Shown: piece by piece, positions 1 to 13,217 of the stretch
Layout: every line of letters starts with the position of its first letter
Position numbering within the stretch: position 1 is the first letter of the stretch
NCBI GenBank assembly: GCA_964030475.1
Contig: CAXIPT010000001.1
Location: 5,735,973-5,799,972, forward strand
Direction: 5' to 3'
Length of the DNA stretch: 64,000 bases
Source: Tethya wilhelma
Lineage: Eukaryota; Porifera; Demospongiae; Tethyida; Tethyidae
Made by a program: the position numbers and the translations under genes
The notes under the pieces: model-generated
What the model was told of the DNA's origin: nothing
Databases searched by the model: none
What the model saw: the letters and a program-made list of their open reading frames with translations, nothing else

Positions 1-3000
1 ATGGGTCTATTGTGTGGTTTGACAGCAATGTTCATCAACAAATGAACTAATGCTGTAGAATATTCTTGCATTCTATGTATCTTTTCACACAATCACATAT
101 ATATATTACTGCACTCCACAACTGAGCTTATGTGTGGCAATCCTCCAAAATTTGGAGCCAGAGCATTCATTTTTTGCTGTTGATATTTTTTTTTTTTTCA
201 ATCTCACATTTAATTTAATGACATTTACATAATAAGAACCACACTGCTCATAATCTATCATAGAACTTAACCTATCTTACTTGAGTTCATTTGCTATCAA
301 CTGTGGTACAGCCTGTGGTCCATGCACCTTACCTACCTAACCCACACTATTAGACATCTCCATGCCATACAAATCGTTTGCCTGAGGCATTTAATCTTTC
401 CCTTTTCCAAACAAGTCTGGACACCCTCCTCCTCCATGTATGTCTGTATATGTATGTCTGTATGTATGTATGTATGTATGTATGTATGTATGTCTGTATG
501 TATATGTATGTATGTGTCTAACTGCATCGTGCATGATTTAATAATAAAGCCCAGTTTGGATCCAACTGCATACGTGCTGTGATTAAAGTGTTTCCAAGCT
601 GTCCACTACAGGCATGTCACTGGGTATTAAGACAGGTGTAAGCCGGTTGTCATGGGTAGTCTTGTTTCAATCGGTGTTCAGACACAAACCTCCCTGGTTG
701 ATGGTCACACCTTTCAAAGTTTCTTATAAAAAACGAAATTTTGTCAGTGTTGTGTGCGTGTTCGATATCTATACATGTATGCACCATCATGTAACAGTAT
801 GCTCGTAATACATTATTAAGCCAGTATGGGTTTGGAGTGAATTCATGTCCTCAATCCTGAATGATAGTTGATTAAAATTGTTGTCCCAGTCTAATGAGAT
901 GTTTGTCTCACCACATGTGGCATCAAGCCATGTGCCTGTGGTTAATGTAAACATCCTCTCTGAACGTTATAATCTCCATGTCGCCAGCCTCAGATCTGCA
1001 AGACTGCTGATATAATTGATGTGGCATTTGCGATGCAATTTTCATGGCTTGCTCTGCATATCTGAGGAATCCATGAAGAATTTTGTTGTAAGCATTTTCT
1101 TCTTGGGAATGCATGCATGCCCTGACAACATACAATGGTATCTATGGCAATAAAGTACATCTTATACATTAAAAAGAGTAGATATAATATATTATACGAG
1201 ACTAATTGTCTGAGTAGCAAGGCTATGGACTGCAGGTTTATATGACGTTTTTGGATACACTGACAGAGAGATCTATATACGAGTTGGGCATTTAGATTCT
1301 CAACTTCTCATTCCTGAACTCTTCTGTTGTGCTACGGCGACAACTTGCACACCATTCCTTTGATGTATGTCAGCTGCATTGCATATACTACTTGCACTAC
1401 AAGCATTGAATTACACAGCAGTATACACAAGATGTTGGTGGGAATGGGATGTGTACCTGCATGTAACTAATGTCAATAATGGGTGCATGTTTGTCATTAA
1501 ACTCGCTCCTTCTTTGGAGAAAAAATTATCACCACACTAGAAACATTGTTCTTTGATAACATGATGACACAATGATCAATACCACAGAGCATAACTTCAA
1601 ATAATGGAGTATGTCACAGATGTAACTTGATACATGTGTGTTGTCTCCTATAATTTCTAAGCAGATCGGTACCAGTTGGGGATTTAACGAGTTTGTCTGC
1701 GAGGAGTCATTGTATTAATTGTACATGTTAAATGCTACAGCTCCTTGTTGTGAGTGAAGTATTTAGATTTGCAAATGCGTAGTCTGCATGTGTTGATGAG
1801 GTGAAAAATTGAAGAGCTAGTTGTTGAACTTCTGTAAGTGTTCGTCTTCTTTTGAAGGAATGAATAATAGTAATTCCACACACAGTAGTGGCATCCAATA
1901 AAGGATGCATGACTTAATTTTCACACCATACTTTTATAATGAGATTAACGTAGAGCAGCATATAATGCATAGTAAGACTTATTGTTGTCAATTCACCTAC
2001 ATGTAAATACAAGTTTTCTTAGTATCTGAGTGAGCTACGTCACTTTCCCTCTAGCTTGTGTCTGTGTTGTGTAATTTCTTGTGCATGCTATCTCTTCTCC
2101 AAACGAGTGTGACTTGTCATTCCTGTGACAGAGTTAACTGAATTATGCATGAAGAGAAAACTTGAATTCCTAGCATTGCTTTCATCAGTTATCTTATTAC
2201 AGGGCCAGACTTGTTAAGGATTGTACATATGGAGACATTTTAGAGGGTATTCCATTAGAAAAGTATGAAGCATTGGTATGTACACATATAATGGACTTTT
2301 GTTTAAAATTTCAAGTTACGAAAATAATGTGTATGCTAAATAATGTTTTTTTTCTTCTCAATGAGTCCCTAGACTGATGGACTCGGAGATAGTTCAGCAC
2401 GAGGGATGCACATGTACAGCATTTGCGTGACATTTTGTAAATTCTAGAGGGCCGCCAGTGTAGTGGTCACCAGGTGTGGTAGATGTACTTGTACATCACT
2501 TTAAAGATAACCACGAGGTTGGGGGGTGCTAGAAACTGCCAATGTTGGATCATGCAGACAATGTGTACAGCGTTGGCACAATTTTAGTGACTATCTATAG
2601 TACTTAGCTACTACACTGTGTGACTTAGACTGGTGTGTGAAAGGAGAGATGGAGTGTACTATAGGTTTTTCCTTGAGTGCTGAGTCCCAGGTAGCATTAA
2701 CAATATTGTTGTGGCTCAACTAAAGGAAAATGTAATGTCATTATCGTATATACTCACGCCTTAATTGTGACCTCATGCATTCCATTTTGTTTGCCTCCAG
2801 CTGCACCAGATCATGATGAGGAGTGGAATGTCTGCTCTCATTCTGACCACTGGTGTCAGAGATATGTGTGTGGTGTGCAGAAATATTTTGTAATATCTGT
2901 GCACAGTGCATGCAGGTGAGCTTCCTTCTCATATCTTTCATGTATGTATAATTATGTCCCCCAGTACCGATTCTCTGTATGATGCCATCAGCAGAAAATG

Positions 3001-6000
3001 TGACTGATGGAACAAGCTGGTTAGTGCTCGTGTTCTGTTCCATAGTACCATGGCATCTATTGTCAATATGACGCAGAAATTATGAGCTAGCTTCCAGTTA
3101 GATATGGAGATAATAGAGGATGAAAATTGTTGAAATTTTGCCTAGCTGTTTAGTTCCAGTTTTCCTTTTGCCTCTATTGCACATTTAGTACCTATAAACA
3201 TTCTTGTGATGCTGATGTGTTGTTCAGAGCAATTCATAAAAATTAAAAGTACTAGAGGGATGTACAAATAATTAGTCATTCACTAGCTATTTTTGTATTA
3301 TTGCCCAAAATTTATATTGTGCTAATATGCTTCTAAATAGTTGTAGTCCTTATTGAGAACTTAAGCTAAATTAAATTGAAAGTACTCAATTCAAGAACCT
3401 CTTTCCTCAGCCATTATTGGTGACACTCATGCTTACCTAATAGTAAGACCTAACACTGTTAGCAGCTACTTCATGTATGTATATCCTGGTTACAAGTCTT
3501 ATTCAGTGGTACCATGCGTGCGTGCGAATGGGATAATCTGTCAGCATGTGCTGGCTCCACAAAACCTATATACATACACAGGCAGGTGTTGGGAATGGTA
3601 TGAAACTGTAATTTAGAGCTGTTTGTCTTAATTAGCTGCCAAGTTTGGAACAACTTCAAGCATGTATTCTTTTAGCCATGGTGCTCTCTACCATTAGTTA
3701 CTTATCCTGTACCTACATTGTACTTCACCATTGCCTCAAGCCGTTCTCCTGTTTTGAGATTATAGTTAAGTCCTCTCATCTCAAGCACCTTAGAGCTGTG
3801 GACGTTGCACGCTAAATTACAAAGAGAATGTTTATCAGTTAATGAAGTCTGGAACGATGCATGTCTGGCCATGCATGAGTTGGCGTCGAGCTGTATGGTG
3901 ATCATGCATGTTGCTGGCATGACTTTATCTGTGCATAACTTGCGGTATCCGAGTTGCTATGGAGAATACACGCAGCTATCGATTGGCCAGACCAAAGAAT
4001 ATTTCACCCCTATGATCATTTGTGAGTAACTTTAGATATCATCTATGCACTGAGGAGCACTGAGAAGTCTTGGCGTCTTTGCTCTCCAGCCTGGAGGTGG
4101 TGCAGAGGAACCTACTGTCTTGGCAGGTCCTGGGAATGGTATGAAGCTATAATGTAGAACAAATGTGAAAATGAACTACTTTTACATTTTATAATACTGA
4201 CTGTTGATTTGTTACAGTACATGTATGTTAGTGTACTTCTGATTGGGGTCGCTAAGGTGACCACCATCCACTTAGACCAGCATATGTCACTAGTTATTGT
4301 TGCTAAGGATCAGTTAGCATCTAAAAGCCTATGGCAACTTAATAATCTTAGATTGAATTGTTCAGGTCAGTTATTGCATAGCATTAGTTTTGCATATGCT
4401 GTAATACGATGTGAGTAGAGAAAAAGTGTTCGTATAGTAAAAAAAAAAAAGCTCCGTGTACCAGCCCAAAAACAATAGTGCTGTATAATAATTTTATTTC
4501 TTCCCATTCTTCATGCACGTATGCTGTGATGCTTGTGTGCTTTTCATGTGTGTATGTAATCATTGTTTGAAAAAAATCAAAGCAAAAATCAAATACTCTT
4601 CAGATTTTTTTTTGCAGCACTGTAAACGCTGAATGCATACATATTTGAAACAAATACACAAGTGTCATGGAAACCCCAAACAATTCTGTTTGTCTTGCTC
4701 ATAGCTATTTCTATGATACAGCATGCATGCAGCTGTAGTGTTTGAACTTAACACACACATGTACATGTAGACCTTTGATCAAGTTGAAATGGTAGCATCC
4801 ACTATATCTCGACAGAGCCTGGGAATGGTATGAAGGTGTAGATGTCGGACTCATCTGTTGCCTAGAAGAAACTATTTGTCCATTGAAAACACATTTAAAA
4901 TGTGCTTACCAAGTTTTTTGTTATTATTATTTCAAGCACCAATGCCGTTGACCTGTGTGTATGTAGCGATTAACAGTTTGGAATGTCATTATCCTGGTAT
5001 ATAGATTCACACTTTTACATGGATCAGCAGATGTGAACATTTAGGGGGGTGTATAGTGATGAATACTATTGGAATGAATTTGATAGTGTTTTTATGGGGA
5101 GACAGCTCGCGACTTCTCTTGCAAGCTAGTTATACTTTTCTCCGGGAAAGCAAAATAGATTTTCTTTCAGGAACAAGAGAAAAGAAAAATAGGCAGAAAA
5201 AATATATAGCATAATCATGAGAGCCCGAACTCTACCTATTTTGCTTCAATTATGCTAATATAATTCTATGAAAGATGAGTTTCTTGATGAAAAGGAAATT
5301 GATTAAACGACAATAGTAGGCCACGGCATTGATTGCCCTTGTACTGTATAGTACCAATTAAGGACATAACAACCTTTAGTTTTGCACTCTTGCTGGTAAA
5401 AGCAAAACACAAAAACTACAAAACCCAAACAAAAAAAAGCAACAGCTAGTCTAGCTACCATAGTGTGTACTGAAGCATTATCGGCAGTTCAACTTTGTCC
5501 TCCAGCCTACTAGTAGTCAAATTGCTCAAACAAACACAATGCCACTCAGTACAGATGCTAGAATAATCATCTTTTATCTGTATGAGATTCTAGATTATAC
5601 CTATTTTTCCAGAGAAATGCTCATTGCTTTCAGCTACCTAAAAAATGCCAGCAAAATTTATCTGGGCCTACTCATGATCAATGACAACCAGATGTATTTT
5701 ATCATGGCCGGATTATACTCTTAAATTTTACAGGTTATACTCTTCTTTTTTTCACTATGACATGTGAGATATGGATACAGTCATATCCTGTAAATAATTA
5801 TTGGTGTATGTGTTAAGAATCACGTGAAATGATCATGAGACATGGAAGAATTCTTTTTACCTGAATGGACGATATGGAATTTTGATTTGTATTATGATCG
5901 GTAGACATAGTGTGTAAGTTACAGACAAATGCTATAATATGCACAAGAGAGCTTGCATGTGAGCTCTGCTGTGGTCAACTACTGAGCATGCTGTGGTCAG

Positions 6001-6306
6001 TTGATTGCATACCAACTATGAATATTCATGACGCACGCGGCACCGTAAAGAAGCCATGCATGTTTGCACTGTATGCGTGGGCGAAGTTTGCGCGGCTGGA
6101 TGCATCCGGCATTGTCTCTCGCTGCAGCAATAAAACTAGAAAAACAACATTTTCTCCTCACAATCTTTAAATCTAAGAAGCACTCAACCAACCAACAACT
6201 AATTTAGTCTCAAATTAGTTAACTTATTGTGGATTAGCAGGCTGTATCATAGTACTTTTTTCAGTGTATATACTTCAACTGTAATAATAATATATCATTT
6301 TCTGAG
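1..6306. other. Gene-poor 5' flank, no convincing gene
   Basis: AT-rich sequence on both strands. No open frame here has a recognisable domain, and I could not chain short frames into a plausible exon series. Contents I can support: a TATG-type microsatellite near 437-506, several short T and A runs, many ATGCATGC and ACATGTAC palindromes, and three copies of a short motif (GGGAATGGTATGAA) near 3594, 4132 and 4813. The upstream promoter of the thrombospondin gene should lie at the right edge, but no clear TATA element is visible. Confidence 0.5.
437..506. repeat. (TATG)n microsatellite
   Basis: Tandem TATG/TGTC tetranucleotides run for about 70 bases. Open frames over it on both strands consist of tetranucleotide-encoded Met/Cys/Val/Tyr repeats and are not genes. 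Confidence 0.9.
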
Positions 6307-9068
6307 ATGGCATGCAAACTAATGTTTGCTTTTCTCTGGACTGCAGCGTTTATCTGCTTCACTGCAGGTACGCAAATTATGCATCGATTGGTGCATTAAG
6401 TAGATGCTGCTACATAATATATCAGCGGCCGTGTAACTGACCCTGTTGTAATCTCTTTTTTCCCTACACAGGACAAAATATCCCCCCAGGACAACCAGAT
6501 CTTGAAGAACAGCCTTTATCAGAAGTAAATTTGCTGCATTAACTACTCTGTTTTCAATGCGCAATCGTGATCATGCAAGCGATCTTGATCGATCTTGCGC
6601 GCATATGCGCATGTCCACAGTCGACCACACAGCTTGCACGTGGGCTGCAAGAAAGATTTGCATAATGCTATTACATCAGCAGAGCCACTTGAAACACATC
6701 TGTTTCTCTTGTATTATACAGTGTGGATACTGTGAACTAAATGACTACAACAACAAAGTCATAAAAGTAGGAGAAGGGATTTATAATCCATCAAACCCAT
6801 GTGAAAAATACATGTGCATTGTAAGTTCAAATTAAGTGTTCTACGTAGCATGCATGCATGCATGCATTAATCAAACTGTATGGATTTTCATGATCATCTC
6901 TCTATATAACAACGTTTATGGTACATATATAGGCTCATAATCAATTGAACATTATTAATGTGGAATGTCCAGCCATCACTGAATGTGAAGATGGAAAAGC
7001 TCCATTCAAATTGCCCGGAGACTGTTGTTTTGAATGTGGTAAGAGTCAATGCTATACACACTACCCTATATACATTTTGTCCCCAGACTGAATAGATGTC
7101 ATCTATAGAGACCAAGGGAAAGCCTGGGAATAAGACTATTAATAATAATGCTATTATTTTAGGTGGAAGATATCGAGGAGCTTTAGCGTTTAGGGTAAAC
7201 TCAAGTGATGAAATAGTGCCTAAGACAATTCCCAACTCCTGGAGCCCCTGGACATCATGGACAGACTGTAGTAGATCGTGTGGAAAGGGAAGACAGAGTA
7301 GAATGAGAGAATGTATCACAGAAGGAAGGCCTAGAATTGACTGTACTGGAGACACTGTCCAAATCAGACTTTGCAATGTGCACGAGTGCCCAGGTATTAA
7401 TTTTTGACATGTATTAATAATAATTGTAGTCTCTCAATCACCTTTTACCAATTTGACACCCCTATTCTCTGTGTCATGTATTGCAGTACATGGAGGGTGG
7501 AGTGATTGGTCCGAGTGGTCTGACTGTAGTGTTACTTGTAGCAATGGTACCCAAGTGCGTGAGAGAGCATGTGACAACCCACCTCCGATGTTTGGTGGCA
7601 GAGATTGTGAAGGAGAGAGACAAGAAGTCAGAGAATGTTTCCCTAGACACTGTCCAAGTAAGGACATTACGCTAATATCTTCAAAAATAAATAAAAGATT
7701 TACGTACCTCATTTTTCATTTCTCATTGTAGTTGATTGTGTGTGGCTGCCTTGGACCAGCTGGAGTGAGTGCAGTGTAGAATGTGGTGGAGGTCAGCAAC
7801 ACAGAAATAGAGACAAACTCTCAGAAAAGTACGGTGGCCTACCTTGCAAAGGAGATGGTGAAGAAATACGAGAGTGTAACACACATCATTGTCCAAGTAA
7901 GTTCCTTACTGATTTGATACTAATGTAAACACAATGTCATTCATGCAACACCACAGCTGAACTCTATTATTTATTTTCATCATGTAATTTTAATTCTTGG
8001 AATTGCATGCCCAATCAATTCCTGATCTTGTATACTATAGACAACAGGAAGAAGATTCCTTTGTTAATTATTATGTACCTTAGTATTATGTGGTTTGTCA
8101 TTTTGAAACAAAGGAGTGACGTTCCTTCAATTCCTGATCATGAATTTCATTACAGATTTGCATGACACAGAAACCAAATGAAATAAATTTCTTGCTAATT
8201 GTTTTCCTTAGTACATGGTGGTTGGTCGTTGTGGAAAGAGTGGAGTTCCTGCAGCAAGACGTGCGGCAATGGTACTCAAACAAGAGAGCGATCGTGCACC
8301 AATCCTGAACCACAGTATGGTGGGCGAGATTGCGAGGGAGTAACGGAAGAGACAAGGGAGTGTTTTGAGCGTCACTGTCCCATCCACTGTGAATGGCTGC
8401 CATTCTCAGAGTGGTCTGAGTGTAGCAAGAGTTGCGACAATGGTACCACGAGAAGAATCAGAGACTTCGTACCGGCCAAGTATGGTGGGGATGAATGCGA
8501 GGGAGATATGGTGGAGATAGAGCTCTGTAACACTCAAGACTGTCCGGGTATGGCATGCTTGTTTAGCTGTTATAGTTCTGAAGTTGTTCTAATGTCTTCA
8601 AAATGTTTACCATTTTCATTTATTCTTTAATCACCGTGCATGGCACTATTCACTGTATTATCGTGTCCCTTTCAGATCCTTGTATAGACGATGGTCACCC
8701 GTGTTACAGTGCAGCTGTTTCCTGCAGAAAGATCACCGATACTGTGTTTCAATGTGATCCCTGTCCACGTGGCATGAGAGGAGATGGCATACACTGTGAA
8801 TTTGTGAATGAGGTGAGGATATATGTACGTACGGTAGCTGACTTAGGTGCAGTGAATGGGTTGAACACTAAACAAAAAACACTTGGTGATAAACAATATG
8901 TCAAACAGCCTGAGAGTAAGGCAGCTGGCATGGCATGGGTATGGACTGCATGATGTGAATTCAGTGGGATGAGGAAGGTGTTGCCATGTTTGAATTAAAC
9001 ATTTGATTGTGTTTGACAATAGTGTGTACACACATGATGTGTTCTCCAGCAAGCTTAATAATTGACAC

Positions 9069-9102
<34 letters not shown>

Positions 9103-11892
9103 GTGGTACTAGCTAGTAGTACACATTCACGCAAACAACACCATGACAAGTTATATTTCCAATGATCTTCTTTAATTTCACTATGTTAGTGTGAAGAGGC
9201 AAGCCCGTGTTTCCCAGGAGCTGTGTGCACTGACCTCCCAATGGGCTATGAGTGTGGCATGTGTCCCCATGGTTACATCGGTGATGGAATAAGAGGACAT
9301 GAACTTTCTGACGTACTGACCATTCATCAAGTAAGTGCACCACTGTCGTACTAGACTGGGGAACTGAAAAAATGCAGTAGACAACGAGCAAATTGTTGCT
9401 ATTGGTTTGTTTCTGCAAGCACGTCATACCTGCAGACATTTACCAATATTGGTAAAGGGAATAAGGTTTCAAGTTGTTGTTTCAAATGATATAATCAAAT
9501 AAATGACTTATACTTAAATAGCAACAAGCTGAAATCTATCTGTCATCAATCTCTCAATTGCATTTCAAACCAATTATCCTGTTGTCTGTTTCCCACAACA
9601 GTCATCTCACTTCTCTGGCCTCAAATTTGCTCAACTATGCCAATAATTGCAAGCTTGACACTTTCCTTAGATGCACGCGCACATCTATATATTCTTGCAA
9701 AGTTCCTGTGCCACAATGACGTGCAACTTACTTGCACCTTCTAACTTGTCTAGGTATGTGCAGACATTAATGAATGTGAACTCATTCCTAATGGCGGATG
9801 TCACGAGTTCAGGGACTGTAATAACACAGTCGGGAGCTTCTTTTGCGGCCCTTGTAAGCCTGGTTATGTGGATGATGGAGACACTGGGTGCATCTTTGCC
9901 GATCCTTGTGCTGCCGGTATCCACGACTGCCAGATTGTTGATTATTGTGTGAACCACATAGTTGGAAAGTACTATTGTGAGGTATGCATACATGGGTAGC
10001 ATTGTATTTGTGTCTGTGTCTGTCTGTGTCTGTCTGTGTCTGTCTGTGTGTGTGTGTGTGTGTGTGTGTTGCACGTGTGTGAGAGAGAGACAGAATTAGT
10101 GTGCAAAAGTGGTTGATTGTTGCCTTGAAAGAGTTTGATCTTTTGTCTGTATGTATGTTTACACAAACGCAGTGTCCACCGACATTCATTGGCAATGGCA
10201 AGGAATGTAGTCCCGACAGAGATTTTGATGGAGTACCCGACCTTGAATTGACCATCGGTTGCGACAACCCATCTTGCCCAGCTGTGAGTAAACTCTATTG
10301 TTATAATTAATGCCAGCTGCATTCCTAGCATTAGCTCTATGGTGGAGGGAACTGAAACTCCCTCATTGTATCCAATGGTGTTCAATTAGAAATCAATTGT
10401 TTTTTGGTCACACTCTAAAACCTTACTGTGTGCTGGGTTGACCACAAGTATGCCTGGAATCGAAACACCTCAAAACTCTTTCATTGATTGTTACGATAAC
10501 TTATTTAGTTAGCAATGTTTGGTATTGGGTGAGAATGAAAGAATGGTCATTTCTAATGAAAGAATTCACTGTAGGGAGAGGGTTTCTATGGTATCGCACA
10601 TCATATTGTGTAACTGTATCATACCAGCTGGTGTGGGAACGCATAGGTGTTTCTTTCCAATCACCACGATCATGAGTTCTTTCTGGTCTTCTTTCAGGAT
10701 AACTGTCCGGACAAGCCCAACCCAAGTCAGTCTGACGCTGATAGGGACAACATTGGAGATGTGTGCGATGACGATGCTGACAATGATGGAGTCAAGAACA
10801 TTAATGTAAGGACTGGCTCTCGCATGCACACCACATTCCCATGCATGCAGTACTAGTGCACACGTCATGTGCATATTGTTTAATATAAAATCATCACATG
10901 CACCTCTATCTACACCGGTACCAACAGGACAACTGTCCCAACACGTACAACCCTGACCAGCGAGACTTTGACTTTGACAGCGTTGGTGATGTCTGTGACA
11001 GCTGTCCTCAAGTGAGCAACCCCTTCCAACGAGACCTTGATGGAGACTCATACGGTGATGATTGTGACAGTGATCTCGATGGAGATGGACGGCTGAACAA
11101 CATCGACAACTGCCCTTATCTCTTCAACCCCTCCCAACCAGACAAGGATTCAGACAATAGAGGAGACGACTGTGACAATTGCATTGACGTGCCCAACTTC
11201 AACCAGGTATGAATCTTGTCTTCACTTTGTTGTTTGATTTTACTCACAAAAGGCATCATTTTAGGCATTTTCATTGTTATGTTTCTTAGTTTCAGATGTT
11301 GAAATTAATGTCAAGGGTGTGAGAATGGGTAGTTTTGGCATAATTTTTTGTTGGTCAAAACATACAAGGTGCAGAATGACCTGCCCTTACTTTCAGTAAT
11401 CAAGCCTAGTTTGGCACTGACCAAGAAAATAATTGATTCTGTTATTTTCCTCAGAGCAACGAGTTGTTTATAATGATATGTTTTTAAAATGCTTTCACAA
11501 AATTAATATTTTAGTTTGATAATTCATTTCTGCTACACTTATTGGGATCAGTGGCACACTTAACTGAACAGATAATTAGAGTAGCTATACCTGAAGACAA
11601 ATTACTTGTGTGAACTGACCTAGCTGTCTGAATGAGGAATTGTGTGTGCACTACCTGACTAAGGATATAACTGCAGACTGTTTGTGCGTATACATGATGA
11701 TGATATTAAAAATTTAATATGTTCCATACCACAATACCCTGAGGCTATAGAATTATGATATCAATTAATTAAATTTGATTACGTTGAGTCTTTTAATGAA
11801 ACTGCGTAATGTTTGAACTGTATTTACAGCACATAACTTGAAGGATTAAATTTTAATTTAATCACCATATACATACCACCCTCTCCTCCCAA

Positions 11893-11951
<59 letters not shown>

Positions 11952-13097
11952 CTGGACAAGGATGAAGATGGTGTTGGTGACGTGTGTGATAACAACAAGG
12001 ACCCTGATCGTGACGGAGTTCAAACCTCTGTGGACAACTGCCTCAACGTGGCTAACTCTGATCAGGCCGACAAAGATAAGGATGGACTGGGAGATGCTTG
12101 CGATCCTGACGATGACAACGATGGTGTTTTGGACGAGAGGGACAACTGTCCCCTCGTGGTGAACGCCGATCAGGCTGATGAGGATGGTAAGGAAGGAAGT
12201 CATTAGCAATGACTGCATGCATGATCGCATTTAACAACATAACTGCCGCACCCACTTGAGTTATGAGAGTATAGTTTATACTACAGTATAATTAATACTT
12301 AATTATAGGAGATAACTAATTATGGGAAAAGAATTTAGTACATTAATGAGTTAATTACAACTACAAGCATGCTTTAAATTACAATGTCATCTGTTCATGT
12401 TCCTCAGGGGATGGTGTTGGTGACGCTTGTGTTGGAGACTATGATGGAGATGGCGTGCCTGATGACCAGGACAACTGCCCCAGAAACGATAACCTCTACA
12501 AGACAGACTTTACGGATTATATCCCCATCTCATTGGATCCTTCTGGAGCTCAACAAGTGGACCCTCTTTGGAAGATCCTGGACAATGTGAGCAGATAGAT
12601 ATAGTAGTCGATGATTTTCACGGCATCATTATGGATAAAGCATACATAATAAATGCAATGCATTCACACATGTGCATGATACAGATTCAATGTCATGCAA
12701 GTGTTAAAATATTCTTAATACACACACACACACACACATGCAGGGTACCACAGTCCATCAAATGATCAATTCAGATCCAGGTCTGCTGATCGGTCCACAC
12801 AGCTATTCTAGTGTCGATTTCAGTGGCACCATCTTTGTGGACACGACACTGGATGATGACTATATTGGAGTGGTGTTCAACTACCAGAGCAACAAGAGGT
12901 TCATGTTGGTGTCATGGAAACAGAGGGACCAGAGGTACTGGGAAGACAGACCCTTCACTGCTACAGCCAAGGCTGGAGTGCAAATCCAGAGAGTGAGGTC
13001 TAGGACTGGTCCTGGAGCTACACTGAGGAATGCCATTTGGAACACAGGACACACTAAGAAAGAGGTATATATATATGTGTGTGCATGCATGCTTCTA

Positions 13098-13167
<70 letters not shown>

Positions 13168-13171
13168 ACAC

Positions 13172-13217
<46 letters not shown>

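Noticed and set aside
2741..3043. 100-codon open frame on the minus strand
   Set aside because: No motif, no signal peptide, no splice partners and composition like the surrounding non-coding DNA.
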